Of a DNA stretch of 64,000 nt, positions 9,380-18,416 are shown piece after piece (within the stretch, counting starts at the first letter, position 1; every line of letters begins with the position of its first letter). The position numbers were made by a program, and so were the translations under genes. The notes beneath the pieces are model-generated. The model was not told the origin of the DNA, searched no databases, and saw only the letters and a list, made by a program, of their open reading frames with translations. The DNA is from Leeia aquatica (GTDB taxonomy: Bacteria; Pseudomonadota; Gammaproteobacteria; Burkholderiales; Leeiaceae), in NCBI RefSeq assembly GCF_012641365.1, contig NZ_JABAIM010000001.1, positions 1,612,001-1,676,000 of the forward strand, given 5' to 3'.

Positions 9380-10381
9380 TTACATGAACTGGGTACCCAG
9401 CTTCCAGCACAAAGCAGACACCAGCGCCGCCGCCGGAATGGTCAACACCCAGGCCCAGACGATGCGGCCTGCCAAGCCCCAGCGCACGGCCGAGAAGCGA
9501 CGTGAAGCGCCCACCCCGACAATGGCGCCGGTGATGGTGTGGGTGGTCGATACCGGCACTCCCAGCGAGGTGGCGAGGAACAGGGTGATCGCCCCGGAGG
9601 TTTCGGCGCAGAAGCCGCCCATCGGCTTGAGCTTGGTAATGCCCATGCCCATGGTCTTGACGATACGCCAGCCACCGAACAAGGTGCCCAGCCCCATCGC
9701 CACCTGACACGACAGCACCACCCACATCGGCAAACCGGCATGGCTATCCAGCAGGCCATTGGAGATCAGCAACAGCATGATGATGCCCATGGTCTTCTGC
9801 GCATCATTGCCACCGTGGCCCAAGCTGTACAGCGCAGCCGACACAAACTGCAGCTTGCGGAAACGCATGTCGACCCCCACCGGCGTGGAGCGGACACACA
9901 GCCAGGTCACGATCACCGACAAGGTAATGGCCAGCAGCATGCCCAGCAACGGTGACAGCACAATCGCCACTGCGGTCTTGATGAAGCCACCGCCGATCAG
10001 CGCCGTTGGGCCTGCCTTGGCCACCGCGGCCCCGGCCAGACCACCAACCAGTGCGTGCGAGGAGCTGGACGGGATGCCAAAGAACCAGGTAATGATGTTC
10101 CAGGTCAGCGCGCCTACCAGTGCGCCGAAGATCACCGCGTTATCCACGATCTCCGGGTGCACGGTCCCCTTGCCGATGGTGGCCGCCACCGTGTGGTCAA
10201 ATACCAAGAAGGCGATAAAGTTGAAAAAGGCCGCCCACGCCACCGCCAGCTGTGGTGAGAGCACCTGGGTCGACACGATGGTGGCAATTGAGTTGGCCGC
10301 ATCGTGAAACCCGTTCATGAAGTCGAATGCCAGCGCGAGCAGCACCAGCAAGCCGACCATCAGCATCAGATGAGTCGTCAT
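9380..10381 (-). CDS. pit: Low-affinity inorganic phosphate transporter, PiT family
   Basis: A 333-residue polytopic protein with the two PiT signature loops, FMNGFHDAANSIATIVS at residue 21 onward and the related GGNDAQKTMGIIMLLL in the second half, plus IPSSSSHALVGGLAGAA near residue 103. PiT proteins symport metal-phosphate with H+ or Na+ across the inner membrane. The gene follows a DUF47/PhoU-like gene by 10 bp in one operon, the common arrangement in which DUF47 modulates Pit. It ends at the shared bidirectional terminator. Confidence 0.93.
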   Translation of the reverse strand: MTTHLMLMVGLLVLLALAFDFMNGFHDAANSIATIVSTQVLSPQLAVAWAAFFNFIAFLVFDHTVAATIGKGTVHPEIVDNAVIFGALVGALTWNIITWFFGIPSSSSHALVGGLAGAAVAKAGPTALIGGGFIKTAVAIVLSPLLGMLLAITLSVIVTWLCVRSTPVGVDMRFRKLQFVSAALYSLGHGGNDAQKTMGIIMLLLISNGLLDSHAGLPMWVVLSCQVAMGLGTLFGGWRIVKTMGMGITKLKPMGGFCAETSGAITLFLATSLGVPVSTTHTITGAIVGVGASRRFSAVRWGLAGRIVWAWVLTIPAAALVSALCWKLGTQFM

Positions 10382-10391
10382 GGCGCGGGCC

Positions 10392-11042
10392 TCAGATCCG
10401 TTCCAGCACCACGCTGTGGATCACGTCCGCGGCATCTTCGCAACGGTCCACCGCGGCTTCGTACAGCTCGTACAGCTCCTTGGTGGCCAGCAGGACCCGG
10501 GCTTCAGTCTCTTCGGCAAACAGGCGGGAGATGCCGTTGCGCATCACGCGGTCGGCATCGTCTTCGATCACCGTGACGTCATGGCAGGCCTTGATGATGC
10601 GATCGGCATGGTTCATGTCGTTCAGCATCGCCACCGCTTCTTTCAGCTTCTCGGTTGCACGCAGCACGATCTGGCCCAGTGCAGCCATTTCCGGCGTGAA
10701 GCGGGTCAGACCGTACATGGAAGCACGCACCGGAATCTGTTCGATGATGTCGATCACGTCGTCCAGCGCAGTCGCCAGATCCTTGATCTCGCCACGGTCA
10801 AACGGCGTCACAAAAGTGCGGTGCAGTGCCAGCAGGATTTCCCGCGACACATCATCCGCCTGACGCTCCAGACCTTCGATGGCTTCAAAATGCCCTTTGA
10901 AGGAATGGTCCTGCTCGGCGCTCATGGCCGCCAGATGCTTGGCAGCATTGACGACCAAGTCGGCATGCTGGTTGAACCAGTCAAAAAACTTCTCTTCGCG
11001 CGGAGAGACCTTGGCGATCAATGTGGTCAGAAAATTGGACAT
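10392..11042 (-). CDS. DUF47 family PhoU-like protein, Pit partner
   Basis: A 216-residue, mostly helical cytosolic protein of the DUF47 (PF01865) family. It has two PhoU-like three-helix repeats with acidic metal-binding residues, as in LERQADDVSREI and VIEDDADRVMRNGI. It lies directly upstream of pit in the same operon; such proteins are thought to regulate PiT transport. The start at 11042 is supported by GGGAGG about seven bases upstream; an in-frame ATG farther upstream lacks a site. Confidence 0.9.
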   Translation of the reverse strand: MSNFLTTLIAKVSPREEKFFDWFNQHADLVVNAAKHLAAMSAEQDHSFKGHFEAIEGLERQADDVSREILLALHRTFVTPFDRGEIKDLATALDDVIDIIEQIPVRASMYGLTRFTPEMAALGQIVLRATEKLKEAVAMLNDMNHADRIIKACHDVTVIEDDADRVMRNGISRLFAEETEARVLLATKELYELYEAAVDRCEDAADVIHSVVLERI

Positions 11043-11272
11043 GACGTGCCCTCCCTTTACAGGCATGCAATGCAACAACTTGATTTTTGGAAACAAAATG
11101 GATTCATGCAAGCGGGTCTCTCATCCTTGCGGATGCTGCCCCGCTCAATTCGGCGCGAATTGTGACAGAAAGATGAAAAAGAAGCACGGCCATCTATCCT
11201 GAGTGGTGCGCCAATGCGACACCATAGCCGACTTCCGGCGGCATAAAAGCGACACCGGGTGCTGTCTTGGCC

Positions 11273-11313
11273 ACAAAACAAAAACCCCGCTGACCTGAGG
11301 TCTGGCGGGGTTT
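11273..11313 (-). terminator. Intrinsic terminator of the tRNA-Leu gene
   Basis: On the minus strand a perfect stem (AAACCCCGC/GCGGGGTTT, 11282-11290 with 11305-11313) is followed by a T-rich tail (complement of 11273-11281). It begins about 22 bases after the tRNA CCA end. The rest of 11043-11272 holds the DUF47 promoter region and nothing else recognisable. Confidence 0.85.
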
Positions 11314-11335
11314 GGCGGCACAAAGCCGGAATTCG

Positions 11336-11420
11336 TGGTGCCCGGGGTCGGAATCGAACCGACACTCCTTGCGGAACCGGATTTTGAGTCCGGCGCGTCT
11401 ACCAATTTCACCACCCGGGC
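11336..11420 (-). tRNA. tRNA-Leu (anticodon CAA)
   Basis: 85 nt including encoded CCA. The acceptor arms GCCCGGG/CCCGGGC pair perfectly. The D-arm, the anticodon stem CCGGA/TCCGG with loop CTCAAAA, a long variable arm typical of class II tRNAs, and the TTCGATTCC T-loop are all visible. The anticodon CAA reads UUG. Confidence 0.97.
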
Positions 11421-11535
11421 GAGCGGAAGGCGAATTATCCATAACTTTCCCCTTCACTGCAAGCCTGCCCCGCTGACAGTCCCCGGCGGGCTGTGTAGAA
11501 TCAGTTGATTCCCTGAACATGCCGGACCTTTTCAC

Positions 11536-12798
11536 ATGTCAACCGACCTCCACGCCTATATGCAAGGGCTGGGCCAACAAGCCCGAGCCGCCTCGCGTTT
11601 GATGGCCCGTGCTGAAACCGCGCAAAAGAATGCCGCGCTACTGGCCATCGCCGAGGCGATCGAATCCCGTCGCAGCGAGCTGGTGGCGGCCAACCAGGCC
11701 GATCTGGACGCCGCGCGCGCCGCCGGACTGGACAGCGCGCTGCTTGATCGGCTGGCCCTGTCGGACAAGGCGATTGCCACCATGATCGAGGGGCTGCAGC
11801 AGATTGCCGCGCTGGCCGACCCGATTGGCGAAATCACCGAGCTCAAATATCGCCCGACCGGCATTCAGGTGGGCAAGATGCGGGTGCCGCTAGGGGTGAT
11901 CGGCATCATCTATGAGGCTCGGCCCAATGTGACCATTGACGCCGCCGCCTTGTGCCTAAAATCCGGCAATGCCACCATTCTGCGCGGCGGCTCGGAAGCC
12001 ATCCGCGCCAACCAGGTCCTGGCCCGCTGCATTCGGGATGGCCTGGAGCAAGCCGGTTTACCCGCTGAAGCGGTACAGGTGGTCGACACCACCGACCGCG
12101 CCGCTGTAGGCCTCTTGATTACCATGCCGGAATACGTGGACGTGATCGTGCCACGCGGTGGCAAGGGGCTGATCGAGCGCATCAGCCGTGATGCACGGGT
12201 ACCGGTGATCAAGCACCTGGACGGCATCTGCCATGTCTACATCGACAACGATGCCGATGTAGACATGGCCATCCGGGTGGCCGACAACGCCAAGACCCAG
12301 CGCTACGCACCGTGCAACACCATGGAAACCCTGCTGGTACATCAGGACATCGCCGCCACGGTACTACCACAGCTAGCGGACATTTACCGGCGCAAGGAGG
12401 TCGAACTGCGTGGCTGCCCGGCCACCCAGGCCCTGCTGCCCGGCATCAAGGCCGCCACTGAGGAAGACTGGGTGACGGAATACCTGGCACCGATCCTGTC
12501 GATCCGCATCGTGGCGGATCTGGATGCGGCTATCGAACACATCAACCACTATGGCTCGCACCACACCGACAGCATCATCACCGAGCATTACAGCAAGGCG
12601 CGACGTTTCCTGCGCGAGGTGGACTCCAGCTCGGTGATGATCAATGCCTCCACCCGTTTTGCCGATGGCTTCGAGTACGGGCTGGGCGCCGAGATCGGCA
12701 TCTCTACCGACAAGCTGCATGCACGCGGCCCGGTGGGGCTGGATGGGCTGACCAGCCAGAAGTATGTGGTATTCGGCAATGGGGAAATCCGCCAGTAA
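11536..12798 (+). CDS. proA: Glutamate-5-semialdehyde dehydrogenase (gamma-glutamyl phosphate reductase)
   Basis: A 420-residue cytosolic enzyme that reduces gamma-glutamyl phosphate to glutamate semialdehyde with NADPH, the second step of proline synthesis. Family motifs are clear: [29 protein letters not shown]-type region near residue 118, [16 protein letters not shown] near 200, and the catalytic Cys in [11 protein letters not shown] near 260. Length is typical. proB is not in this window. nadD follows after 8 bp, starting a run of conserved housekeeping genes. Confidence 0.97.
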   Translation: MSTDLHAYMQGLGQQARAASRLMARAETAQKNAALLAIAEAIESRRSELVAANQADLDAARAAGLDSALLDRLALSDKAIATMIEGLQQIAALADPIGEITELKYRPTGIQVGKMRVPLGVIGIIYEARPNVTIDAAALCLKSGNATILRGGSEAIRANQVLARCIRDGLEQAGLPAEAVQVVDTTDRAAVGLLITMPEYVDVIVPRGGKGLIERISRDARVPVIKHLDGICHVYIDNDADVDMAIRVADNAKTQRYAPCNTMETLLVHQDIAATVLPQLADIYRRKEVELRGCPATQALLPGIKAATEEDWVTEYLAPILSIRIVADLDAAIEHINHYGSHHTDSIITEHYSKARRFLREVDSSSVMINASTRFADGFEYGLGAEIGISTDKLHARGPVGLDGLTSQKYVVFGNGEIRQ

Positions 12799-12806
12799 GG
12801 CCAGGC

Positions 12807-13478
12807 ATGGGCGAGCATCCCGTACACGCCCTGTTTGGCGGCACCTTTGACCCGATCCATAACGGCCATCTGCACATTGCCCGCGCCCTGCGTGATGAGC
12901 TGCAGCTGACCTGGCCCGGCGACCAGGTTCGCCTGCTGCCCACTGGCCAGCCGCCGCACCGCGACACCGCCCAGGCCAGCCCGGCTGAGCGGCTCGCCAT
13001 GTGCCAGCTGGCGGTAGCGGGTGAAACTGGACTGGCGGTAGACGCGCGCGAGGTGTTTCGCACCACACCGTGCTATACCGTAGACACGCTGACGGAAATT
13101 CGACAAGAGATTGGCAACGAGGCCCCTTTGTTGTTTCTGATAGGCGGCGACTCGCTGCAGCAGCTGCACCGCTGGCGTGACTGGCAGGGCATTGTGCGGC
13201 TGGCCCATCTGGTGGTGGCGCAGCGTCCCGGCAGTGATTTACAGGCGGGTCTGTACCCCGATGTGGCGGACTGGGTCAGCAAAAATCAGCTACCCCCTAG
13301 CCGACCAAGGCTAAGTCACGGTAAAATATACGTTTTATCTGCGCCGCCCGTCACCGTCTCGGCAACCGATCTGCGTCAGCGCCTCGCCTTGGGCGAGCCG
13401 ACGGCAGGTTTGCTGCCCGACGCTGTGCGGCGCTTTATCTTTGATAACGGGCTCTATCATGGAGCCGGCAGGAACTGA
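12807..13478 (+). CDS. nadD: Nicotinate-nucleotide adenylyltransferase
   Basis: A 223-residue nucleotidyltransferase that makes deamido-NAD from nicotinate mononucleotide and ATP. The signature GGTFDPIHNGHLHIA starts at residue 11, with the HxGH motif of the superfamily, and the C-terminal VSATDLRQRL equals the ISSTxIR element. The start codon at 12807 lies 8 bp after proA. rsfS follows directly; the nadD-rsfS pair is one of the most conserved bacterial neighbourhoods. Confidence 0.95.
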   Translation: MGEHPVHALFGGTFDPIHNGHLHIARALRDELQLTWPGDQVRLLPTGQPPHRDTAQASPAERLAMCQLAVAGETGLAVDAREVFRTTPCYTVDTLTEIRQEIGNEAPLLFLIGGDSLQQLHRWRDWQGIVRLAHLVVAQRPGSDLQAGLYPDVADWVSKNQLPPSRPRLSHGKIYVLSAPPVTVSATDLRQRLALGEPTAGLLPDAVRRFIFDNGLYHGAGRN

Positions 13479-13479
13479 T

Positions 13480-13833
13480 ATGGAACTCGCTGCAATCAAG
13501 GCCGCAGTGGTGGATGCACTGGAAGACGTCAAGGCCAAGGACATCGTGGTGCTGGACGTCGGCCACCTCACCCCGTTGTGGGACGCCTTGATCGTCGCCA
13601 GCGGTGACAGTAATCGTCAGGTCAAGGCCCTGGCCAATAATGTAGCCGTCAAGATGAAAGAGCAAGGCGTGCCGGTGCTCTCCGTTGAAGGCGAGCAGTA
13701 CGGCGAATGGGTGCTGGTAGACCTCGGCAATGTGGTGGTCCACGTCATGCAACCCGCCGTGCGTCAGTATTACAGTCTGGAGCAGTTGTGGGGCGGCCAG
13801 AAGCCGACCCCGATGCCCCGGCAGGGCGAATGA
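13480..13833 (+). CDS. rsfS: Ribosomal silencing factor RsfS
   Basis: A 117-residue protein of the Iojap/YbeB family that binds L14 on the 50S subunit and blocks subunit joining under starvation. Typical elements are DALEDVKAKDIVVLDV, ALIVASGDSNRQVKALA and GEWVLVDLGNVVVHVM. The ATG at 13480 has AGGAA upstream and begins right after the nadD stop, so the two are coupled. Confidence 0.95.
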   Translation: MELAAIKAAVVDALEDVKAKDIVVLDVGHLTPLWDALIVASGDSNRQVKALANNVAVKMKEQGVPVLSVEGEQYGEWVLVDLGNVVVHVMQPAVRQYYSLEQLWGGQKPTPMPRQGE

Positions 13834-13864
13834 GCAGCCCCTCCCAGAACAAGGAAAACAGAGC

Positions 13865-14374
13865 ATGGCGGATCTTCACGTCAATTGGGACGACTATCAC
13901 AGCCTGATCGAAGACCTGGGTCACCGCATCCAGGTATCGGGCTGGCAGTTCAATCAGGTGGTGTGCATTGCCCGTGGCGGCTTGCGGGTGGGGGATGTAC
14001 TGGCCCGCATTTTTGATGTGCCACTGGCCATCATGTTCACCTCTTCCTATCGCGAAGAAGGGGGCCGTGTACAAAACCGGCTGGTGATTTCCGAGCACCT
14101 GACCATGGCGACGGAAACGCTGGGCGACCGCGTGCTGCTGGTGGACGATCTGGTGGATTCCGGCGTCACCCTGCGTCGGGTGGTGGAAGAGCTGAAGCAG
14201 CGCTATCCGCAGATCCAGGACATTCGTACCGGCGTGCTGTGGCAGAAGGAATGCTCGGTGTTCGTGCCGGACTACACCGCCCGCTACCTGGCCGACAATC
14301 CGTGGATCCATCAGCCGATGGAGAAATACGACGACATGAAGCCGGCCGATCTGGCCCGCCCGGTGCGGCTGTAA
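13865..14374 (+). CDS. Phosphoribosyltransferase (hypoxanthine/xanthine-guanine type)
   Basis: A 169-residue protein of the type I phosphoribosyltransferase fold. The PRPP-binding loop VLLVDDLVDSGVTLRRV lies near residues 93-109, and VVCIARGGLRVGDVLAR near residue 30 is typical of Gpt-like enzymes. It would salvage purine bases using PRPP. The start has AAGGAAAA upstream. Its place between rsfS and rlmH is not universal, so the specific substrate is inferred only to family level. Confidence 0.88.
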   Translation: MADLHVNWDDYHSLIEDLGHRIQVSGWQFNQVVCIARGGLRVGDVLARIFDVPLAIMFTSSYREEGGRVQNRLVISEHLTMATETLGDRVLLVDDLVDSGVTLRRVVEELKQRYPQIQDIRTGVLWQKECSVFVPDYTARYLADNPWIHQPMEKYDDMKPADLARPVRL

Positions 14375-14386
14375 GCCTGCTCTGCC

Positions 14387-14857
14387 ATGAAGCTGTGGCT
14401 GATCATTGTCGGGCAGAAACAGCCCGACTGGATCGAGGCGGGCTACGCCGAGTACGCCCGCCGCATGCCGCGCGAGCTGACCATTCAGCTGGTCGAGCTC
14501 AAACCGGAAAAACGCGGCGGTGGTAAAACTGCCGAGCAGATCATGGCCGCCGAGAAGGGGCGCATTCTGGACGCCTTGCCGCGTGACTGCCACCTGATCG
14601 CGCTGGACGAACGGGGTGCGCGCTGGAGCACCATGGAGCTCAGCCAGCAACTCAGGCAGTGGCAGCAGGATGGCCGCGATGTGGCGCTGGTGATCGGTGG
14701 CGCGGACGGGCTGGACCCGGAAATCAAGCAGCGTGCACGTCAGCTGCTGTCACTGTCACCAATGACCTTGCCGCATGGTCTGGCCCGCGTGCTGCTGGCC
14801 GAACAGCTCTACCGCGCCCACACCATCCTGCAAAACCACCCTTATCACCGCGAATAG
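14387..14857 (+). CDS. rlmH: 23S rRNA pseudouridine-1915 N3-methyltransferase
   Basis: A 156-residue SPOUT methyltransferase that methylates pseudouridine 1915 in helix 69 of 23S rRNA, using SAM, on the 70S ribosome. Signatures are the N-terminal [16 protein letters not shown], the SAM-binding [14 protein letters not shown] in the knot, and the C-terminal [21 protein letters not shown]. Length is exactly typical. It follows the phosphoribosyltransferase by 12 bp and belongs to the nadD-rsfS-rlmH group. Confidence 0.97.
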   Translation: MKLWLIIVGQKQPDWIEAGYAEYARRMPRELTIQLVELKPEKRGGGKTAEQIMAAEKGRILDALPRDCHLIALDERGARWSTMELSQQLRQWQQDGRDVALVIGGADGLDPEIKQRARQLLSLSPMTLPHGLARVLLAEQLYRAHTILQNHPYHRE

Positions 14858-14906
14858 GCATTCTACCGGTACAATGCGGATTGCATCCCAACCACAGCGC
14901 AACCGC

Positions 14907-15512
14907 ATGCAGACCCTGCCCATCTTTCTGGCTTCAAACAGTCCGCGTCGCCGCGAACTGCTGACACAAATTGGTGTCAGCTTTGATGTGGTGATCCCCG
15001 ATATCGACGAAACCCCGTTCCCGTCCGAACACGCTGCCGACTATGTCTGCCGCATGGCCAAGGAAAAGGCCAGTGCGGCCTGGCAACGGTTGCCGGACAT
15101 TGAAAAGCAAGGCCGTCTGCTGCTCGCTGCCGACACCTGTGTGGTACTCGATGATCAGGTACTGGGCAAACCGCAGGATGGGGCCGATGCCGCCCAGATG
15201 TTGTCCCGCTATTCAGGCCGCTGCCACGAGGTGATGACCGCCGTCGCCGTGACTGATGGCCGCACGCTGCGGGTGGACAATGTGGTCACCACCGTGCAGT
15301 TCCGTCCGCTCAGTCACGCCGAGATCGCCGCCTATGTCGAAACCGGGGAGCCGATGGACAAGGCTGGGGCCTATGGCATCCAGGGACTGGCGGCCTTGTT
15401 TGTAACCCATCTGGAAGGCAGCTATACCGGCGTAATGGGCCTGCCCCTGTATGAAACCGGGCAGCTGTTAAGCCAGTTTGGCTATGATGTACTGCCGCGA
15501 ACCTTGGACTGA
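14907..15512 (+). CDS. maf: Maf/YhdE family nucleotide pyrophosphatase (dTTP/UTP type)
   Basis: A 201-residue nucleoside triphosphate pyrophosphatase of the Maf family, which hydrolyses non-canonical or excess nucleotides to monophosphates. The phosphate-binding motif LASNSPRRREL begins at residue 8, and the later catalytic region includes DTCVVLDDQVLGKP and YGIQGLAALFVTHLEGSYTGVMGLP. An upstream in-frame ATG at 14874 would add 11 residues before the conserved N-terminus, so 14907 is preferred. It sits between rlmH and rng as in many betaproteobacteria. Confidence 0.93.
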   Translation: MQTLPIFLASNSPRRRELLTQIGVSFDVVIPDIDETPFPSEHAADYVCRMAKEKASAAWQRLPDIEKQGRLLLAADTCVVLDDQVLGKPQDGADAAQMLSRYSGRCHEVMTAVAVTDGRTLRVDNVVTTVQFRPLSHAEIAAYVETGEPMDKAGAYGIQGLAALFVTHLEGSYTGVMGLPLYETGQLLSQFGYDVLPRTLD

Positions 15513-15524
15513 GCCGGATACCCC

Positions 15525-16979
15525 ATGAATCAGGACATCCTCATCAATGTCACCCCGCAGGAAACCCGTGTGGCGGTGATGGAAGACGGTGTGGTGCAGG
15601 AGCTGCACATCGAACGTGAAGCGCAGCGCGGGCTGGTCGGCAACATTTACCTCGGCCAGGTGCGGCGGGTACTGCCTGGCATGCAGTCTGCCTTCATTGA
15701 GATCGGGCTGGAACGCGCCGCCTTCCTGCACATTGCCGATCTGTTCGAGCAGCGCCACCACCCGAACCCGGACCTGCGCATCGAGAAGCTGCTGCACGAG
15801 GGGCAGACCGTGGTGGTGCAGGTGATCAAGGACCCGATCGGCACCAAAGGTGCGCGCCTCTCCACCCAGATTTCGCTGGCGGGCCGTTTTCTGGTGCTGC
15901 TGCCACAGGAACACCATATAGGCATCTCGCAGCGCATTGGTAACGACAGCGAGCGCGAGGCACTGAAAGAGCGCCTCACCCGCCTGCTGCCAGCGGATAA
16001 CCAGCACGGTTACATCCTGCGCACCAGTGCGGAAACCGCTCAAGACGACGAACTGCGTGCCGATATCGACTATCTGCAAAAAATCTGGCGCAGCATTCAA
16101 GATGCCGCCAAGCGGGAACCGGCACAGAGTCTGCTGTTTCAGGACCTGTCCATGCCCTTGCGCGTGCTGCGCGATTTCGTCAACCCGGAAACCAAGCGCA
16201 TTCTGGTCGACTCGCGCGAGACCTTCCAGAAGATGCAGCATTTTGCTGAGCAGTATGTCGCCGGGGTGCTGGAGCGAGTGGTGTACTACACCGGTGAGCG
16301 GCCGCTGTTTGAAACCCATGCGGTGGAAGGCGAGATCGAAAAGGCGCTGTCGCGACGGGTTAACCTCAAATTTGGTGGTTACCTGATCATCGACCAGACC
16401 GAGGCGATGACCACCATCGACGTCAATACCGGCGGCTTTGTTGGTACCCGCAACTTTGACGACACCATCTTCAAGACCAATCTGGAAGCCACCCAAGCCA
16501 TTGCCCGCCAGCTGCGCCTGCGCAACCTCGGCGGCATGATCCTGATCGACTTCATCGACATGGACAACCCGGAGCACCGGCAGACGGTACTGCAGGAGCT
16601 CAGCAAGGCGATGGCACGCGACCGCACCCGGGTGACGGTGAACGGCTTCACCAATCTCGGGCTGGTGGAGCTGACCCGCAAGCGCACCCGCGAGAGCCTG
16701 GCGCACATCCTGTGTGAACCCTGCCCGACCTGTCAGGGGCGGGGCGAGATCAAGACGGCACAGACCATGTGCTACGAGATCCTGCGCGAGATCCTGCGCG
16801 AGGCACGCCAGTTCAATGCGCGAGAATACCGCATCCTTGCCTCGCAAGGCGTGATCGACCTGTTTCTGGATGAGGAATCACAAAGCCTTGCCCAGCTGGC
16901 CGATTTCATCGGCAAGCCGATCCGCCTGCAGGTCGAGAGTCAATACAATCAGGAACAATACGACGTGGTGCTGGCATGA
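15525..16979 (+). CDS. rng: Ribonuclease G
   Basis: A 484-residue endoribonuclease of the RNase E/G family, involved in 16S rRNA 5'-end maturation and mRNA decay. An S1 RNA-binding domain spans residues 36-125 (GNIYLGQVRRVLPGMQSAFIEIG). The catalytic region carries MTTIDVNTGGFVG and GGMILIDFIDMD with the Mg-binding aspartates, and the zinc-link CPTCQGRGEIK lies near residue 402. It lacks the long C-terminal scaffold of RNase E. The stop overlaps the start of dgkA. Confidence 0.96.
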   Translation: MNQDILINVTPQETRVAVMEDGVVQELHIEREAQRGLVGNIYLGQVRRVLPGMQSAFIEIGLERAAFLHIADLFEQRHHPNPDLRIEKLLHEGQTVVVQVIKDPIGTKGARLSTQISLAGRFLVLLPQEHHIGISQRIGNDSEREALKERLTRLLPADNQHGYILRTSAETAQDDELRADIDYLQKIWRSIQDAAKREPAQSLLFQDLSMPLRVLRDFVNPETKRILVDSRETFQKMQHFAEQYVAGVLERVVYYTGERPLFETHAVEGEIEKALSRRVNLKFGGYLIIDQTEAMTTIDVNTGGFVGTRNFDDTIFKTNLEATQAIARQLRLRNLGGMILIDFIDMDNPEHRQTVLQELSKAMARDRTRVTVNGFTNLGLVELTRKRTRESLAHILCEPCPTCQGRGEIKTAQTMCYEILREILREARQFNAREYRILASQGVIDLFLDEESQSLAQLADFIGKPIRLQVESQYNQEQYDVVLA

Positions 16980-17350
16980 AACCCGGAAAAACCGGACTGA
17001 CCCGACTGATACATGCTTTTGGTTACTCTATCGACGGCTTCAAGGCGGGTTGGCGGCGCGAGTCGGCCATCCGTCAGGAGATGGTGGCGATTGTGCTGCT
17101 GCTGCCCCTCGGCCTGTGGCTGCCAGTCAGCATCCCGCTGAAGCTGGGCCTGCTGGCCACCACCCTCTCGGTACTGGTCATCGAGCTGCTCAACTCCGCC
17201 ATTGAGGCGGTGGTTGACCTCGCTTCGCCCGAGCGGCACGACCTTGCCAAGCTGGCCAAAGACCTTGGCAGTGCCGCCGTACTGGTGGCGCTGGTGATCT
17301 GCCTTGCCTGCTGGAGCTACGCGCTGTGGCTTGTGTTTGGCCATCGCTAA
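16976..17350 (+). CDS. dgkA: Diacylglycerol kinase
   Basis: A 124-residue membrane enzyme with three helices that phosphorylates diacylglycerol to phosphatidic acid for phospholipid recycling. The N-terminal amphipathic GYSIDGFKAGWRRESAIRQE and the active-site element LLNSAIEAVVDLASPE are diagnostic. The ATG overlaps the rng stop, suggesting coupled translation. Confidence 0.95.
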   Translation: MKPGKTGLTRLIHAFGYSIDGFKAGWRRESAIRQEMVAIVLLLPLGLWLPVSIPLKLGLLATTLSVLVIELLNSAIEAVVDLASPERHDLAKLAKDLGSAAVLVALVICLACWSYALWLVFGHR

Positions 17351-17451
17351 GCCTATAGTGGGACCATGATCGTGGTCACAATGCCACGGCCTGCCGGGCA
17401 CTTTCTGCCCGCTGAGCGGTCCCAGCCTTTGACCCTCATCCGGAGTTCGCC

Positions 17452-17916
17452 ATGAACCTTCCCGCCCCCCGTTTGCTCCTGGCACTGCTGCTCAGCAGTG
17501 GCCTGCTGTTTGGCTGTGCCTCCAGCAAGTCCGGCAATGTCTACAGTGCAGGCAGTGCGCGTACCGCACAGACTGTGGAATTCGGCGTGGTGCAGAATGT
17601 GCGCCAGGTGATCATTGAGGGCAGCAATAGCGGCGTGGGTGCCGCTGGGGGCGCCGTGATTGGCGGCATCGCCGGTAGCCATGTTGGCAAGGGCAGCGGC
17701 CAGACCGTGGGTGCCGTGGTCGGTGGCATTCTGGGTGGCCTGGCCGGTAGCGCAGCGGAGCGGGCTGCGACCAAGCGGGATGGCCTCGAGATCACGGTAA
17801 AACTCGACAGCGGCCGCATGATTGCCATTGTGCAGGAAGCCGATCAGGCCTTCCGGATTGGCGACAAGGTGCAAGTCCTCAGCGGAGGCGGCGAAGCCCG
17901 CGTGACACCGCGCTGA
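17452..17916 (+). CDS. slyB: SlyB-like glycine-zipper outer-membrane lipoprotein
   Basis: A 154-residue lipoprotein. The signal peptide ends in a lipobox with the modified Cys at residue 22 (LLFGCASS). Residues 60-105 form a glycine-zipper hairpin (GAAGGAVIGGIAGSHVG and GAVVGGILGGLAGSAAE) as in SlyB/Pcp-type lipoproteins, followed by a small beta domain. SlyB proteins stabilise the outer membrane under stress. An upstream CCGGAG may be the ribosome-binding site. The symbol is a family assignment. Confidence 0.88.
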   Translation: MNLPAPRLLLALLLSSGLLFGCASSKSGNVYSAGSARTAQTVEFGVVQNVRQVIIEGSNSGVGAAGGAVIGGIAGSHVGKGSGQTVGAVVGGILGGLAGSAAERAATKRDGLEITVKLDSGRMIAIVQEADQAFRIGDKVQVLSGGGEARVTPR

Positions 17917-18021
17917 GCGGCAACGACAGGCTGCTTTTCTGGTAGCACACACCCGGCATTCTGTCCGTCACAATGCCTTTTTCTTTCCATGCCACCATTA
18001 ATATTGCTTGCTATATTATAT

Positions 18022-18042
18022 AACGCTATATTAGCGTTTTTA
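18022..18042 (+). terminator. AT-rich perfect hairpin followed by T-tract
   Basis: AACGCTA/TAGCGTT with a TAT loop, followed by TTTTA. It may terminate slyB transcription, or may be an operator, as it lies 17 bp before the YciI-like gene in an unusually AT-rich island (17998-18050). Confidence 0.5.
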
Positions 18043-18058
18043 TTGTAATGAGCTTCCC

Positions 18059-18349
18059 ATGTACTTCATCTCTCTGCATTACATTGCGACGCTGGAACAG
18101 GTGGATGCCTTGATTCCTGCGCATGTGGAATGGCTGAACGCGGCTTATGCCGAGGGCTGCTTTCTGGCGTCCGGGCGCAAAGTGCCACGCACGGGTGGGG
18201 CGATTCTGGCGGTGAACATGCCCCGTGAGCGGCTGGATGCCCTACTGGCCACCGACCCGTTTTACACCGGTGGGGTCGCTGAGTATCAGGTAACCGAATT
18301 CAGTCCCGGCATGGCCCACCCGGACTTGCAACACTGGATCGGTCAGTAA
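18059..18349 (+). CDS. YciI-like protein
   Basis: A 96-residue protein of the YciI/YCII (dimeric ferredoxin-like) family, with a conserved His in PAHVEWLNAAYAEGCFLASG and the typical DPFYTGGVAEYQVTEF near the C-terminus. Biochemical roles in this family are mostly unknown; some act as small hydrolases or dehydrochlorinase-like enzymes. It stands alone and lacks an obvious ribosome-binding site. Confidence 0.8.
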   Translation: MYFISLHYIATLEQVDALIPAHVEWLNAAYAEGCFLASGRKVPRTGGAILAVNMPRERLDALLATDPFYTGGVAEYQVTEFSPGMAHPDLQHWIGQ

Positions 18350-18373
18350 GGCGCATGGTACATATCAATGACA

Positions 18374-18393
18374 ACGGGCCCCGCAGGGCCCGT
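18374..18393. terminator. GC-rich hairpin between convergent genes
   Basis: Perfect stem ACGGGCCC/GGGCCCGT with a CGCA loop, between the YciI gene and the convergent small gene. There is no T-tract on either side, so its strength as a terminator is uncertain. Confidence 0.5.
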
Positions 18394-18416
18394 GTTCGTC
18401 AGCCAGGTCATGCCGC

